Origin: a virus | Strand: one strand, 5' to 3' | IMG/VR virus record: IMGVR_UViG_3300049846_001619 | Coordinates: 1 to 48,601 of that record | DNA: 48,601 nucleotides | In this document: positions 22,617 to 33,500 of the stretch, piece after piece | Layout: every line of letters begins with the position of its first letter | Numbering within the stretch: the stretch's first letter is position 1 | The notes under the pieces: model-generated | The model's input: the letters and a program-made list of their open reading frames with translations, nothing else | Databases searched by the model: none | Told to the model about the DNA's origin: nothing | Translations under genes and position numbers: made by a program

Positions 22617-25600
22617 CGTATTCGACGCGCGGTTAGCCGGTAGCTAATAGAAGGTGTGCCTGTGAAAGTGATATTCGTGCGTAGGTATATTGTCTGTGAG
22701 CTAGATGATGAAAACTGCACATTCGGAAGTGTTGACATAGAGTTATAAGTTGCGGTAGCAGGCGCAAAGTCGGCCTGTGAATAGCCATTGAGAGCGCTTG
22801 TTGCGCTTGAATTTGTTGAAACAAGAAATTCGTTTCTCGATACCGATGTTCCAACTGCAACATACAAGGCTGCGGTAACGTCCCAATCTCCTGCGCTAAG
22901 AGATATTGAGGTAACAGTAAACCACGAGCCCGATCCACCACCATAAGACACATTTTGATTATTAGATGATATTAGCTCACCAACATACCCTGCGGGGCCT
23001 GTGCTCCCGTTGGTTATTCCCGGCACCCCACTAGCACTGACCAGCCCTGCTGAGGTGCCTGGGACTACTATGCCGAAGCCTACGGCTGCGCCGCCTGATA
23101 CTTTGCGGACGCGCCATTTATCAGTGGAGTTTCTAGGATAACTAGCCCCCGCTGTACCATATCCATTCCCGGAGGTTACACGCCCTCCCTTACTGAAGTA
23201 GACATCCGCCTTATTTGAGCCAGAAGCTAAGTAATCGAAGGCTATACCATAATATGAAGTGGTTCCAGCCTGTTGTTGCGTTTCTAATGTCTGGTATCCA
23301 ATAGTCTGTTGTATCGGAAGAAAAGGGCCTCCATTCTCAGCTATCTCTAATACCAATAAGTCATTGGTTTGTATCGGAGAATTGAATTGAACCTGCTTTC
23401 GTCTTTGTGTTGTTCCTGTGGCCGCCGTGATAGTCGGTATCAAGCTGCCGGCTGGTCCATATGCGTAGGAAGTCGTATCGTCAGCGTCCGAAGTGCTGCT
23501 GTTACTCGCGAACTCCACATCATTCTGTGCTAACTGAACCGTCCCGGAGCCGGCCCATTCGGCGATGGGGATCATAACATCCATAGCAACCACATCACCG
23601 CTAGCAGCTGTGACTGGAGTTCCGGTAGTCCACAACGCTATTCCATTTGGTCCATAGAACCGAGGGCCGCCAGTGCCTATTATATAAGTGGCTGTACCCG
23701 TGTAAATGGTCGTGGCGGAAGCATCCCAGAACTCAACTGTACCAATAACGGATCTATCCCCTAATGTAGGGGGAGCTAGGAGTGATTCATTTACCGTGTA
23801 TCCTGTGGGAAAGTTAATAGTAGTCGTACCAGTCGCGGCACCTGCGAACTTACCGGATGCCCTAATGTGCATGGTGTCGCCAATACGTCGCCACTGACCT
23901 GAGAAAGTAGCACTTCCATCAAAACCATTTCCAGTGGGGGTGTAGCTGTTCCACTGTCCAACCACCGCCCCCTGCGGCTGTATCCCCGGTCCTACTGTGA
24001 CAGCATTGAGCGCGATATAGCTGTTGGTCGTGCCTGCTACCCGCGTGATGCGCAGCTCCAGGTTGGCTGCCGTGCTAGTGTCAAAGCTCGTCTGAAATTG
24101 CCCATTGAGTGCTGGGATGCTGGTTACACCAGAAGCGTCTGTGGACAGCGCAATAGCCGTATAAGCGCCGCTGTAGTCCGCTGCTGCGTTGGAGTACAGC
24201 TCAAGCTTGAAGTCGCCAGAGGCATACGCCGTGCCTGTGCTGTAGAGCTGCTGCCACGCTATCTTGAGCTTGCGATTTTGTAGAGCTGTCGGCAGCGTCA
24301 TGCGCAAACGGGTGTAACCCGTGCTGCTGCCGTCGTTGAGAATCTTGATACCGTTGGTCTTAGTAGGAGAGAGCGGTATCTCTGCCGCAGTCGTGGTGCG
24401 CGAGCTGGTCGTACCAGTGCCGCTATCCACCCAATCCCCGACACCGTTGGTGCGGCTCCCATCGAGCGCGGTATCTGCATCGGGGTTGATAACGATGTTG
24501 ATTTCGCCGGCACCAGAACCGCTGCCTACTAAAACCTCGTTACCGAATGAATCCAGCTTGTAGAGCAGGCCATCAGTTTTTGGATAAATTTTATTAAAAC
24601 CTGATGACGGGTTAGAAGGCGTCGAAATTTGTTGCAGATTAAGTGCCGAATCGATCCTAGGCGTGGTCAATGTTGGCGTAGTTAAACTAGGAGAACTAGC
24701 AAATACCGCTGCGCCCGTTCCAGTTTCATCAGTTAAGGCTGTAGCCAGGTTTGCACTTGATGGCGTGCCTAGAAACGTAGCAACACCGGAACCAAGCGAG
24801 GTTATGCCGGTACCGCCATTGGACGCCGAAAGCGTGCCAGTAACTGCTGCGGATTGACTAAGATCAAGAGCACCAAAGGCAGGGGCACCACCACCGGAAG
24901 GAACCCGCAAAGGCTGGTAAGCCGATCCCGCGCTAGTCGCTGTAGGTGCGCCGCCAGTGCCGCCACCTAGTACCACGCCATTCTGTGTTAGAGCTAACGA
25001 GCTCGCTATTGTGTTAGACCCGGAATAGTAGGGCACGCCGCCGCTAGTGCCGCTTGCTAGGCCAGTTCCACCTTGAGACACGCTTAGAGGCGTGGTGAGG
25101 CCCGATAGGCTGGTAATGTCACTATTTACACCGCTTGCCGCAGCGCTAAGATTTGACCTAGCACCGCTAGCCGTACCCGATCCCGTACCGCCTTTTGAGA
25201 CGCTAAGCGTTCCACCAATGCTGTCTAGCGTTAGGTTTCCCTGCTCAACCTTTAGGCCAGACGCACTCTTAGAAAGTGTGGTGCCATCCAATTCAAGGCT
25301 AAAGGTTTGACCGCTTAGCTCAATACCATTGCCATCAGCGAAGTAAAGACCAGTGCCGAAATTTTGAAACCAGACTTGTCCTGAAAAACTGGTTAGCTCA
25401 GTCGATTGGTAGTAACCCTTATTTTCGTTTGTACCTTCCGAAACAATGACGGCAGCGCCATTTAGCTCATTATAGGAATCAGCATCATTTGTCCTAGTAG
25501 GAGCACCAGAGGCATTCACAAAATAAATACCGTTTTCAGACGAAGTAGCTTGGTCCTTGATTAAAATGCGATCATTTGTTGCAACTGTTACACCGCCAAC

Positions 25601-26800
25601 GCTATCACCATTTTCAAATGACGTTGCTAGTGTTCCAGCAGCCGTTGTTGCTGTCCTAACTGGCTGTTTCCAAGCTATACCATTCAGGCCTGAGTCAAAC
25701 TGTTGCTTGGTGACAGGCTCAAGCGGATTCACAGCATCAGCTGCAAGCGTGATCGCTCCAGTCATCACGCCGCCGGACTTGCTTAGCTTTGAATCAAGTT
25801 GCGTTTGAATCGATGACGTTACGCCGTCGACGTAACCTAGCTCAGTATTGCTAACCGATCCCGTTCCTAATTTTGTAGCGTCAATTGCTGCCGAGGCGCT
25901 CACGTCGGCATTCACAATGCTGTTTGATAGGTTCAGCTTGCCATAAGCGATGGCTGCCGAGTTGGATACATCGCCATTTACGATTGAACTAGTCAAATTC
26001 AATTTGCTGTAGGCGATTGCCGCCGATGAATTCACGTCATTATTTACAATCGAATTGCTCAGATTCAATTTGCTGTAGTCAATCGCAGCGCTATTAGCCA
26101 CGTTGGCATTAGCGACCTTACCAAATGACAGAGCGCCGCTGCCGTCGGTTATCATTACTTCGTCGGCATTGCCATCACTTGTAGGCAAGGTCAACGTATA
26201 GGATGAGGCCAGAGACGGCGCAGCAATTTGCACGTAGTCACTGCCGCCGAATTCTTGGAATTTCAACCAGTCATAGACCGTTGAGCTAGTGAGTAGCAGC
26301 GTGGAAAGGCCGGTTATGGTTGAGCCGCTAAAGGTCACGTTAGACGTGCTAGCGGTCGACAAGCCACGCAAACCGGAATGGACTTCAACCGAGAAATCAT
26401 GAGGCCCACCGGAACTAGGTGCTGTTATGTCGATCTTGGTTTTAGTGAATCCTGCCGTTGCCGCGATAGTCCAACCGGATGCCGTAGGGTTTTCAATGCG
26501 TGTTTTTGCTGTTCCTACGCCGCTCCAGAGCACTACCGTCATATCAGAAAACGGCACGTTGAAATTATGCTCATAGGTGGTCACGGCTGAATTGGATACC
26601 GAGGTATATTCCTGGTAGCGCGTGTCCACGTTATTACTGATCTTGGTGTAAATGTCCGCTATGTGCGTGTGTAGCGCTGCGCCGCCAGTATGCCCTAGGT
26701 TCGGATGGTCCAGCTTCATGCGCCCTAGGCTGGTTGTATTGTCAGCGCGTGCCGATAGGACAGCAAACAACGCTAGAACAAACGCAAGATACCTAGCCAT
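22613..26800 (-). CDS. Large tail fibre / receptor-binding protein with a signal peptide (1395 aa)
   Basis: A ribosome site AGGGG precedes the ATG. Residues 1-19 (MARYLAFVLALFAVLSARA) look like a cleavable Sec signal, which is odd for a tail fibre. The body has repeats of the type NSAAI-x-YSKLNL / SIVN-x-DV (four copies, residues about 235-310), SVSQGGTGL-type runs, a fibre segment with KPVRTATTAAG and NDRILIKDQ, and a TPSNPSSGFNKIYPK module related to that of the two neighbouring fibres. The last 600 residues are beta-rich and probably bind the host. It is the longest fibre in the window. Confidence 0.85.
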   Translation of the reverse strand: MARYLAFVLALFAVLSARADNTTSLGRMKLDHPNLGHTGGAALHTHIADIYTKISNNVDTRYQEYTSVSNSAVTTYEHNFNVPFSDMTVVLWSGVGTAKTRIENPTASGWTIAATAGFTKTKIDITAPSSGGPHDFSVEVHSGLRGLSTASTSNVTFSGSTITGLSTLLLTSSTVYDWLKFQEFGGSDYVQIAAPSLASSYTLTLPTSDGNADEVMITDGSGALSFGKVANANVANSAAIDYSKLNLSNSIVNNDVNSSAAIAYSKLNLTSSIVNGDVSNSAAIAYGKLNLSNSIVNADVSASAAIDATKLGTGSVSNTELGYVDGVTSSIQTQLDSKLSKSGGVMTGAITLAADAVNPLEPVTKQQFDSGLNGIAWKQPVRTATTAAGTLATSFENGDSVGGVTVATNDRILIKDQATSSENGIYFVNASGAPTRTNDADSYNELNGAAVIVSEGTNENKGYYQSTELTSFSGQVWFQNFGTGLYFADGNGIELSGQTFSLELDGTTLSKSASGLKVEQGNLTLDSIGGTLSVSKGGTGSGTASGARSNLSAAASGVNSDITSLSGLTTPLSVSQGGTGLASGTSGGVPYYSGSNTIASSLALTQNGVVLGGGTGGAPTATSAGSAYQPLRVPSGGGAPAFGALDLSQSAAVTGTLSASNGGTGITSLGSGVATFLGTPSSANLATALTDETGTGAAVFASSPSLTTPTLTTPRIDSALNLQQISTPSNPSSGFNKIYPKTDGLLYKLDSFGNEVLVGSGSGAGEINIVINPDADTALDGSRTNGVGDWVDSGTGTTSSRTTTAAEIPLSPTKTNGIKILNDGSSTGYTRLRMTLPTALQNRKLKIAWQQLYSTGTAYASGDFKLELYSNAAADYSGAYTAIALSTDASGVTSIPALNGQFQTSFDTSTAANLELRITRVAGTTNSYIALNAVTVGPGIQPQGAVVGQWNSYTPTGNGFDGSATFSGQWRRIGDTMHIRASGKFAGAATGTTTINFPTGYTVNESLLAPPTLGDRSVIGTVEFWDASATTIYTGTATYIIGTGGPRFYGPNGIALWTTGTPVTAASGDVVAMDVMIPIAEWAGSGTVQLAQNDVEFASNSSTSDADDTTSYAYGPAGSLIPTITAATGTTQRRKQVQFNSPIQTNDLLVLEIAENGGPFLPIQQTIGYQTLETQQQAGTTSYYGIAFDYLASGSNKADVYFSKGGRVTSGNGYGTAGASYPRNSTDKWRVRKVSGGAAVGFGIVVPGTSAGLVSASGVPGITNGSTGPAGYVGELISSNNQNVSYGGGSGSWFTVTSISLSAGDWDVTAALYVAVGTSVSRNEFLVSTNSSATSALNGYSQADFAPATATYNSMSTLPNVQFSSSSSQTIYLRTNITFTGTPSISYRLTARRIR

Positions 26801-26803
26801 ATT

Positions 26804-27184
26804 TCAAACCCCTATGATGGAAAAATCAGCAGGTGAAAGCGGTTCTATTTTGTGTTTGCCATCTATAGTAACAGTAACACGTTGGCTAGTGGTCACGATG
26901 GCCGCTCCTATGATCTTTGGCGGTAAGCGAACTTTTCGGATGGAAAAAATATTTGGAACACGCACGCAGCCTAACCATTCAAATCGCACGAAGTCATGCC
27001 CGTCTACTTCCACAAACGGGTAAACGTCGCCGGTTTTGTCGGTAGCCTCAATGAACGCCTTGAGCGGCCGCGGTTGGAAGTGCGCTTTTTTGTCCATAGT
27101 TTCGCCAATGGCATCCCAGACACCGCATCGGGTCTCGTTCAGGTAGTCGAAACGCCAGCGCAGCCTAATATATTTTTTTAGCAT
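26804..27184 (-). CDS. Hypothetical tail-module protein (126 aa)
   Basis: Sits between the tail tip genes and the long fibre, 3 bases ahead of the fibre gene. Basic N-terminus with an aromatic stretch (YIRLRWRFDYLNE) and a beta-rich C-terminal half (IIGAAIVTTSQRVTVTIDG). No family was recognised. Position suggests a small tail tip part or fibre-attachment protein. Confidence 0.55.
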   Translation of the reverse strand: MLKKYIRLRWRFDYLNETRCGVWDAIGETMDKKAHFQPRPLKAFIEATDKTGDVYPFVEVDGHDFVRFEWLGCVRVPNIFSIRKVRLPPKIIGAAIVTTSQRVTVTIDGKHKIEPLSPADFSIIGV

Positions 27185-27193
27185 TATTTGCCT

Positions 27194-27856
27194 TTAGGTA
27201 AATGTATAGGTAATTACCCAATCGAATTGAATAACACCTGATGAAGGCGGATCGGTTTCTAAATAAAGACGCATTTTAACAAAACCAACGTCTCCTAATG
27301 TGCTGTTGCCAGATTCACCAATGGAACCAGCTACCGGCGACACGGCATCGACCGGTAAGCCTGCCACGTTCCGTATCATGGCGTCCTGATGCATCGTGAA
27401 CGCGGTATCTAGGTCTATGCCGGCTGGACCTGAGCCATAATTGCGCCCATAGATTTTGACTTGGGATCGCGAACCCTCGAACGCCGAAATACCGAGCGTG
27501 CCCAAAATATCAGCATCCTGCTCAATGCGTAGGCCGCTTGATAAACCGTCCGAATTATTGCTGCTGTCGCCAGAGGCTAAACCTTTGGCTTTAAGTGCCG
27601 TAAAATCTCCCGCGGCAGTAGCTTGGCCGCCGTAAGTCTGGCTGTATTGAGCAATCATGGTTTTCACGCCATTGATTGCAGATACGCCGTCATGCCGGAT
27701 ATAGAGCGAACGCCAACCACTATTCGCCGATTGCGTTATGATAGGCCCATATTGCCCCTCTATGATCGCTCCAAGGTCGCTACCTGTACCACCGCCTTGC
27801 AGGCCATCACTAACACCGGCACCGCCAAGCGTGGTCGAAATCGTTAGGGCTGTCAT
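27194..27856 (-). CDS. Putative tail tip or baseplate accessory protein (220 aa)
   Basis: The ATG at 27856 overlaps the upstream stop as ATGA; a longer frame to 27946 would run into that gene. The sequence is glycine-, serine- and alanine-rich with regular strands (QSANSGWRSLYIRHDG, QVKIYGRNYGSGPAG) and ends FDWVITYTFT, all consistent with a virion surface protein. No family was recognised. Confidence 0.62.
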   Translation of the reverse strand: MTALTISTTLGGAGVSDGLQGGGTGSDLGAIIEGQYGPIITQSANSGWRSLYIRHDGVSAINGVKTMIAQYSQTYGGQATAAGDFTALKAKGLASGDSSNNSDGLSSGLRIEQDADILGTLGISAFEGSRSQVKIYGRNYGSGPAGIDLDTAFTMHQDAMIRNVAGLPVDAVSPVAGSIGESGNSTLGDVGFVKMRLYLETDPPSSGVIQFDWVITYTFT

Positions 27857-29592
27857 GGTTCCTCCGTTATCGTTGCTGTCGATCCGCCTACCACACCGGA
27901 ATAGCTGGGTGCCCAACCGGGAAACGGTGTCATTTGAAAAGACCAAAGGCGCACTGGAACGCCGTAGCCTGCCGGGTCGTGGCCGAGCTCGCGGATCATG
28001 GCTGGCACGCCAGAGAATTGCAGCGAACCCATCGCGATATTAAGCGAAACAAAATCGCCCACGTCTAATAGGGTAGCTCTTTGCGTTAGTATCACGTCAA
28101 TAAATTCCGGTGCGCCAGTTGCTAGCTTAAGCATTTCCTTCATATTCAATACGACATGATCAAGCACATAAAGGTTCGGGAAGGTTATTTTTTTGGAAAT
28201 CTGTTTACCGAGTTGATCAATAGAGGCGTCAACTTTGAAAATTGCGGTCTGCCTGATTTCAGACTTACTTGCGAAATCGTAGGCGTAGGATGCCCTAACC
28301 CTATTCCAGATATTGCGATCATCGAGGGTAGGTGTCGCGGTATCAGCCTTCACGTCCCACTGGCGCACGACGTAGGCAGGCGTGGCCTCGAATTCGTCTA
28401 AGTGCAGAGCCGATAGGGATAGCTTTAGGTCCTTGTTTTGGTAGAGCTCTAGGCGGACTTGTTCGAGCAACGATAGGGCATAGGTCAAAACCGATTGCTG
28501 CTCATTCTCGCAAATCCGGGACAGAAACCCGGCTATAGCGCTTTCGGCTGGCGAGGCCTTGGCCTGGTAGTAGTCCCAGGTGCTATCGAAATCGCCATCG
28601 ACCGCACCGCCAAATGTCTTTAGTAGGTCTTTGGCTTGAGCCACAGGGTTATAGTCATAACCGGGAAGGCTCTTGCCTGTGACCCTAACCCAAAAAGTGT
28701 CCCCGGATTGGTAGACGTAAGGCGTGCCGTCAAAGGTGAAGGCCTGGACAATTTCAAAATCGCGGTTAGCTGATAGGCCGGTAATATTCCCGGATGGCAC
28801 CAGGCCCCAAGTCTCTGAGCGTTTTACCCATACATTCATAGTGTCGAATGATGCGTTATCATTTTGTGATACTAAAAGGCGCACGTTATCCACGCCAGTT
28901 AGCACCGAAGGCTTGGCCCCATTGACTGGGAAAGCTGGCACCGATGCAGTTTCGCCTAGGTCAAGGCCTGCTGAATCTTTACCACGCTGCAACGGTGATG
29001 CTGTCCAGTCCCCATAGACTACCGGAAGGATAGTACCGGCTAAATTGTCCTCTAGGTCGCTCCACGTCGTTTGCGTGATGGCCGTAGTGGGAAAGTTACG
29101 GTTTAATGAATCTAGCCTATCCCGCGTGCGAACCTTAATTATTGACCGATCTCGCGTCATGCCGCCGATATCAGTTACTCGGCCTGAGTAAATATCCTTG
29201 TATGTCGAGAACACATCACGCAGGCCTAGCCTGATAGTCACGCCTTTACCGATCCAACCTTCAAAGTTAGCGCCGCCTGGCAGGTATTTGTTTAGCCAGC
29301 CATCGACATTGCTGATAGGAAGTTCAAGCGTGGAAAATTCAATTTCCGGTGACAGCCATTCCCCTAGTGTGCGCTTGATGATTGGAAACGTGCATAGGGC
29401 TTTGTAAAACGTACTACCTACATACTTGTTGCGGTCACTCACACGCAGGATGACGGGCGAAGGTATGCCGATTTCAGCTTCAACGTCGGCGACCATTTCA
29501 AGGCCGAAATCAAGATTGCCAGCCATTTCGTCTAGCAAGGCTTGGTTTAGTACTGTTGCCGTGAGGTATGGCCTGCGGTCGTAGGTTCCCAT
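27853..29592 (-). CDS. Tail tip / baseplate hub-type protein (579 aa)
   Basis: It follows a distal-tail-like gene and precedes the fibre genes, the usual place for the tail hub. Its content is beta-rich with DIYSGRVTDIGG, GTILPVVYGDW and LWSFQMTPFPGW, motifs seen in siphovirus tail-tip proteins. The start (ATG at 29592) shares a base with the upstream stop. The hub role is inferred from gene order and general composition; no enzymatic motif is visible. Confidence 0.65.
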   Translation of the reverse strand: MGTYDRRPYLTATVLNQALLDEMAGNLDFGLEMVADVEAEIGIPSPVILRVSDRNKYVGSTFYKALCTFPIIKRTLGEWLSPEIEFSTLELPISNVDGWLNKYLPGGANFEGWIGKGVTIRLGLRDVFSTYKDIYSGRVTDIGGMTRDRSIIKVRTRDRLDSLNRNFPTTAITQTTWSDLEDNLAGTILPVVYGDWTASPLQRGKDSAGLDLGETASVPAFPVNGAKPSVLTGVDNVRLLVSQNDNASFDTMNVWVKRSETWGLVPSGNITGLSANRDFEIVQAFTFDGTPYVYQSGDTFWVRVTGKSLPGYDYNPVAQAKDLLKTFGGAVDGDFDSTWDYYQAKASPAESAIAGFLSRICENEQQSVLTYALSLLEQVRLELYQNKDLKLSLSALHLDEFEATPAYVVRQWDVKADTATPTLDDRNIWNRVRASYAYDFASKSEIRQTAIFKVDASIDQLGKQISKKITFPNLYVLDHVVLNMKEMLKLATGAPEFIDVILTQRATLLDVGDFVSLNIAMGSLQFSGVPAMIRELGHDPAGYGVPVRLWSFQMTPFPGWAPSYSGVVGGSTATITEEP

Positions 29593-30575
29593 TACTTGCC
29601 CTCATGCCAGGATAGCGACAGGTCCACGTAAGAAATATTGCTGCCTGCGTTCTCATCATCAGAAATATCGGTTTCAGTGAATTCCGGCATTTCAGTCAGC
29701 TTGGCAAACACGGCATAGCGCGAGGGATAGCTTGGGCGCGGGATAATGAGGCACTTAGCGCTTGTTCTAGCCCTTGTGGTGTAGTCCTCGATTAGACGAA
29801 TATTTCCTAGCGAGCGATCAAGGCTAGTGAATGACAGAGATAGGAAGCGTTTTAGAGCTCGGTCATTGGATGAGGTAGTAAACCCCTCGGTAGGCAATTC
29901 ATCTTTGTAATGCTGGTAGCCGTGCTTTATTGGGTTTTCAAACTGTTCTTTTGTCGAAAATATTTTGGCATTGCCGAATAGTATGCAGCCGATTTGAATA
30001 TATCCATCAGTGTTGCTCGGATCATCGATAACCAATCGCCAATACCGATTTTGATTTGCGACGCCTATCGGAAAAACTGGAGCTATATAGTACAAATTAG
30101 ATCGCTCTGAAGTCAGAGGAATGGATATTTCAATAGTCGCAAAATTGTCTTTTGACCCCTGCAAAACGACGTTGGCCTCGGTTGTGAGGTTATGATTGCG
30201 AAAGGCTAGCGTGTCTATGGTCACGCCTTGAGTTACGCCAGTATCACAGGTGAGCACGGTACTGATCGCAGCCGAGCGGTAAACTTCTTCCTCTATATCG
30301 GTGTTCAGGTTCTTAGGTAGGAAGTCCCCAGCGGCCTGACTAGTAGCTGTCCAGTTGTTACCGCCTAGCGCTGGTGTGCCCCGGCTAGTGAAGTCCTGAA
30401 GTATTCGCAGCTGAGTTATATTGTAGACGTAAAATGTAGCTTGAAATCCAAGGTTATTTGCCTTGAGCAATTCGGCCTGCATACCATAGGCATAGTCAAC
30501 CGCTGTAGAGCCGTATTCGTCCTCTAAGTAGTCGCTTTCTAGGTAGCCGCGAATCGTGATGACTGGTGAAGTCAT
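29592..30575 (-). CDS. Distal-tail-like protein (327 aa)
   Basis: Begins 5 bases after the stop of the tape measure gene. A beta-rich N-terminus (SPVITIRGYLESDYLEDEYG), a central domain with a discoidin-like look (NNWTATS, NRYWRLVIDDPSN, YIQIGCILFG) and a C-terminal beta part. Distal tail proteins often carry such a carbohydrate-binding-like insertion. Gene order (tape measure, distal tail, hub) supports the call. Confidence 0.6.
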   Translation of the reverse strand: MTSPVITIRGYLESDYLEDEYGSTAVDYAYGMQAELLKANNLGFQATFYVYNITQLRILQDFTSRGTPALGGNNWTATSQAAGDFLPKNLNTDIEEEVYRSAAISTVLTCDTGVTQGVTIDTLAFRNHNLTTEANVVLQGSKDNFATIEISIPLTSERSNLYYIAPVFPIGVANQNRYWRLVIDDPSNTDGYIQIGCILFGNAKIFSTKEQFENPIKHGYQHYKDELPTEGFTTSSNDRALKRFLSLSFTSLDRSLGNIRLIEDYTTRARTSAKCLIIPRPSYPSRYAVFAKLTEMPEFTETDISDDENAGSNISYVDLSLSWHEGK

Positions 30576-30580
30576 GGCAG

Positions 30581-33500
30581 TTAGCTCCTGATGCCTGCTT
30601 TAGACACGACAAACCCGCCATCTTGGCTTTTGCGCTTTAGATGCTGGTCAATCTTTGGAATGACTTGTGATGCAATTTGCTCAGCCGTTAGGTTGGCAGC
30701 ATTGATTTCAATTTTATGAATGACCACGTTAGACGATATAGAACCACCAGCATTGAGTGATTTCAACGCCGGTAAATTATTTTGAGCAGCACGCCTATTA
30801 ACAACAAACTCACCGGGAGTGACCATTGCCGGAACAGTGTCAGTACCGCGAGCAAAACCGCCATCAGCAAAATACTGAATGCTTTTAATTTCCCCGCCAT
30901 GTGCAAAGCCAGGTATTTTTATACCACCACCGCCGCCACCGCCGCCGATGAGGCTTTTCCAGTCGAGCGTGATCAGTTTATTCCACATGCCGGCAGCTAT
31001 ATTTTCACCTAACAGACCGACATTAAGTTGAATCAATTTGTTCCAGAATCCTGAAGCTATATCTGAACCCTTGTTGCCTACACCTAGTTGGTCCAGCTTG
31101 TTCCAGAATCCTGAAGCTATGTCGGCACCTTTATTACCAATGCCTAGCTGCTCAAGTTTGTTCCATAGGCCTGATGCCATATCAGCGCCTTTGTTGCCGA
31201 TACCGAGCACTCCAAGCTTATCCCAGAAACCTTGGCCTATATCACCGCCAGCAGTTTTCATATTTGGCAATGGTGGGAATTTCCACGATGTAACAGGCTC
31301 GAATGCTTGCGATACGGTACTTACTAAAGATGGCGATTTACCGCCAAATATATCGGTTATTGGTTTCCACGCATTGCTTACCGTGGTTGTAAGTGTAGGC
31401 GCTGCACCGCCGAACACCGAAAGCACCGGGCCGAAAGCCGTAGCTATCGTGCCAACAACTAACGGAGTTGGCCCGCCGAATAGTGCCAAGATTGGGGCAA
31501 ACCCTGATGTTAGCGCCGTAAGAACTTGTGGTGTTTTGCCGCCGAAAAGATCGGTTATAGGTTTGAAAGCATCAGTGAGTATCGAGCTAACACTAGCAAA
31601 AGCATCCCTGACCATTTGGCCTAATTGGCCAACCATCGATATGAAGCCTTGCCAGATTTCTAAGCCACGCTGCTTAAACCAATCAGCAACAGGCGACAGA
31701 AACCCATCCCAAATTTCCTTGCCTCGGTCTGCGAACCATTTAGCTACAGGTAAGATAAAACCATCCCAAATTTCCTTGCCTCGGTCTGCGAACCATCTTG
31801 CTACTGGCAAAATGAAGTTATCCCAGATTTCCTTACCTCTTTTAGCAAACCAGTCAGCAACAGTATTGAATGCGTCAACTAGACCGTCCCAAATTTCCTT
31901 GCCGCGTTTTTTGAACCAATCAAGCAGCTTGTTAAACTCATCAACAAACGATTGCCAAATCGTTTTGCCAGCTTTCTTTGCAGCCGTGTCTATGTCTTGT
32001 ATCAATCCGCTTATCTGATCAAAAATATTTCCACCTGTCGCCTCATCGACAAGATCTTTCACGCTGAACAGGTTGGACTTGTCGCCCGTAAATGCTTCCT
32101 TGATCGCCTTACCTGCATCCTTCAGTTTGTCAATATCCGGTATCTCAATTTTCATACCGCCGAATAGAGCAGCGAAGCCTTTGCCGATGCCCTTGATCAA
32201 GCCTATTAGGCCATCACGTATGCCGCGTAGGATGGCCCCAGCAATGCGCTCTAGTCCGCCATCCATTAGCAGGTGTTTGACTAGGCTCGCGACGATACGA
32301 CCGGAAGCATAAATAAGGCCTGTTGTGATCGCCTCAGCAATAGGTCCTGCATTGTCCGCTAGGGCTTCCGCAATGGCTGGCATGGCCTGGACCAGGGCAT
32401 CAAAAACGCGAGGCAAGGCCTCAGCCAAAGCCCGAATGATGCCAGGTAAGCCTTTGGCCAGCTGATCTATGATATCTGGTAAGGCGGCCATCAAGATCAC
32501 CAGACCGTCAGCCACAGCCTTTATGATCATCGGCATGGATTTCACGATTGCCGTCGTCAATGAAGGTGCGGCATTTGCCAGAGCGCGAGCTATCTCAGGT
32601 GCGGCAGCTGCAAACTTAGCCGCAATATCCGGAATTTTAGAAATCACGTGCTGAATGGCTTTTGGAAATGAATTCAAAAGTGTTGAGAGTGATTTCTCGA
32701 TGCGCTTAAAGGCGTCTGTCCAAACGTCGGTAAAGCCTGCCAGGCCTTCCAGCATGTCGGCTGCGCCTGATGCAAAGGCACCGCCTAGCATGTCTGCGCC
32801 GAATTCAAAGGCATCGTCGATGTTGTTGACTAAGAAGGTCACGCTTGCGTCAAATGCGTCCCAGATAAATAGGCCTACTTCTTTAGCGCCAGATTCAAGG
32901 CTATCAAGCGTTTGCGAAATAATATCGCTAGTCGATTGAGAGAAAAAATCGGTAACTGCTAAACCAGCTTCAAACCCAAATTGATCAGCTGTTAAAGCTA
33001 TATTTTCGTAAATGCTGTTTAGTGGTGCATATTCCTTTGAATCTTTTGGTTTCGATGCCGATGCTTTATTGGCGGCTTCAATCTGTTTGAATATGGATAT
33101 ACCTTTTGCGAACGTCTCAGAAAACTGATTGTCAAGTGCATCCTTTGTCTTATCCATTTGCCTTATCAGGTTCCCGAATATCGTCCCGCCTTCGGCTTCG
33201 TCAATCTTTGCAGCTCCAAGTTGTTTTATTAATTCTCTGCGTGCATACAGTGCCTCAAGCGCTTCGGCATTATTGATCCTATCGATTTGTAGTTCGGAGA
33301 TTTTTTCCTCATTCAATTTTGTCTGCCAAAGCATTTCTTCTTCTGCTAATTCAACAGCATCCATACCCATTTTGTTTAGCTCGCGTTGCACGTCCTCTAG
33401 GCTTGCATTTGCGTCTAGATATTTTTGAGTTGAAAGGGCACCTTGTTCCCGGATGATCCCCTGATTCTTTAGTTCCTGTGTTGATTCTAGTATGGCTTGT

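Noticed and set aside
31038-32018. Plus-strand frame of 326 codons over the tape measure repeats
   Set aside because: Repeats without stops on one strand leave the other open by chance; all evidence favours the minus-strand tape measure.
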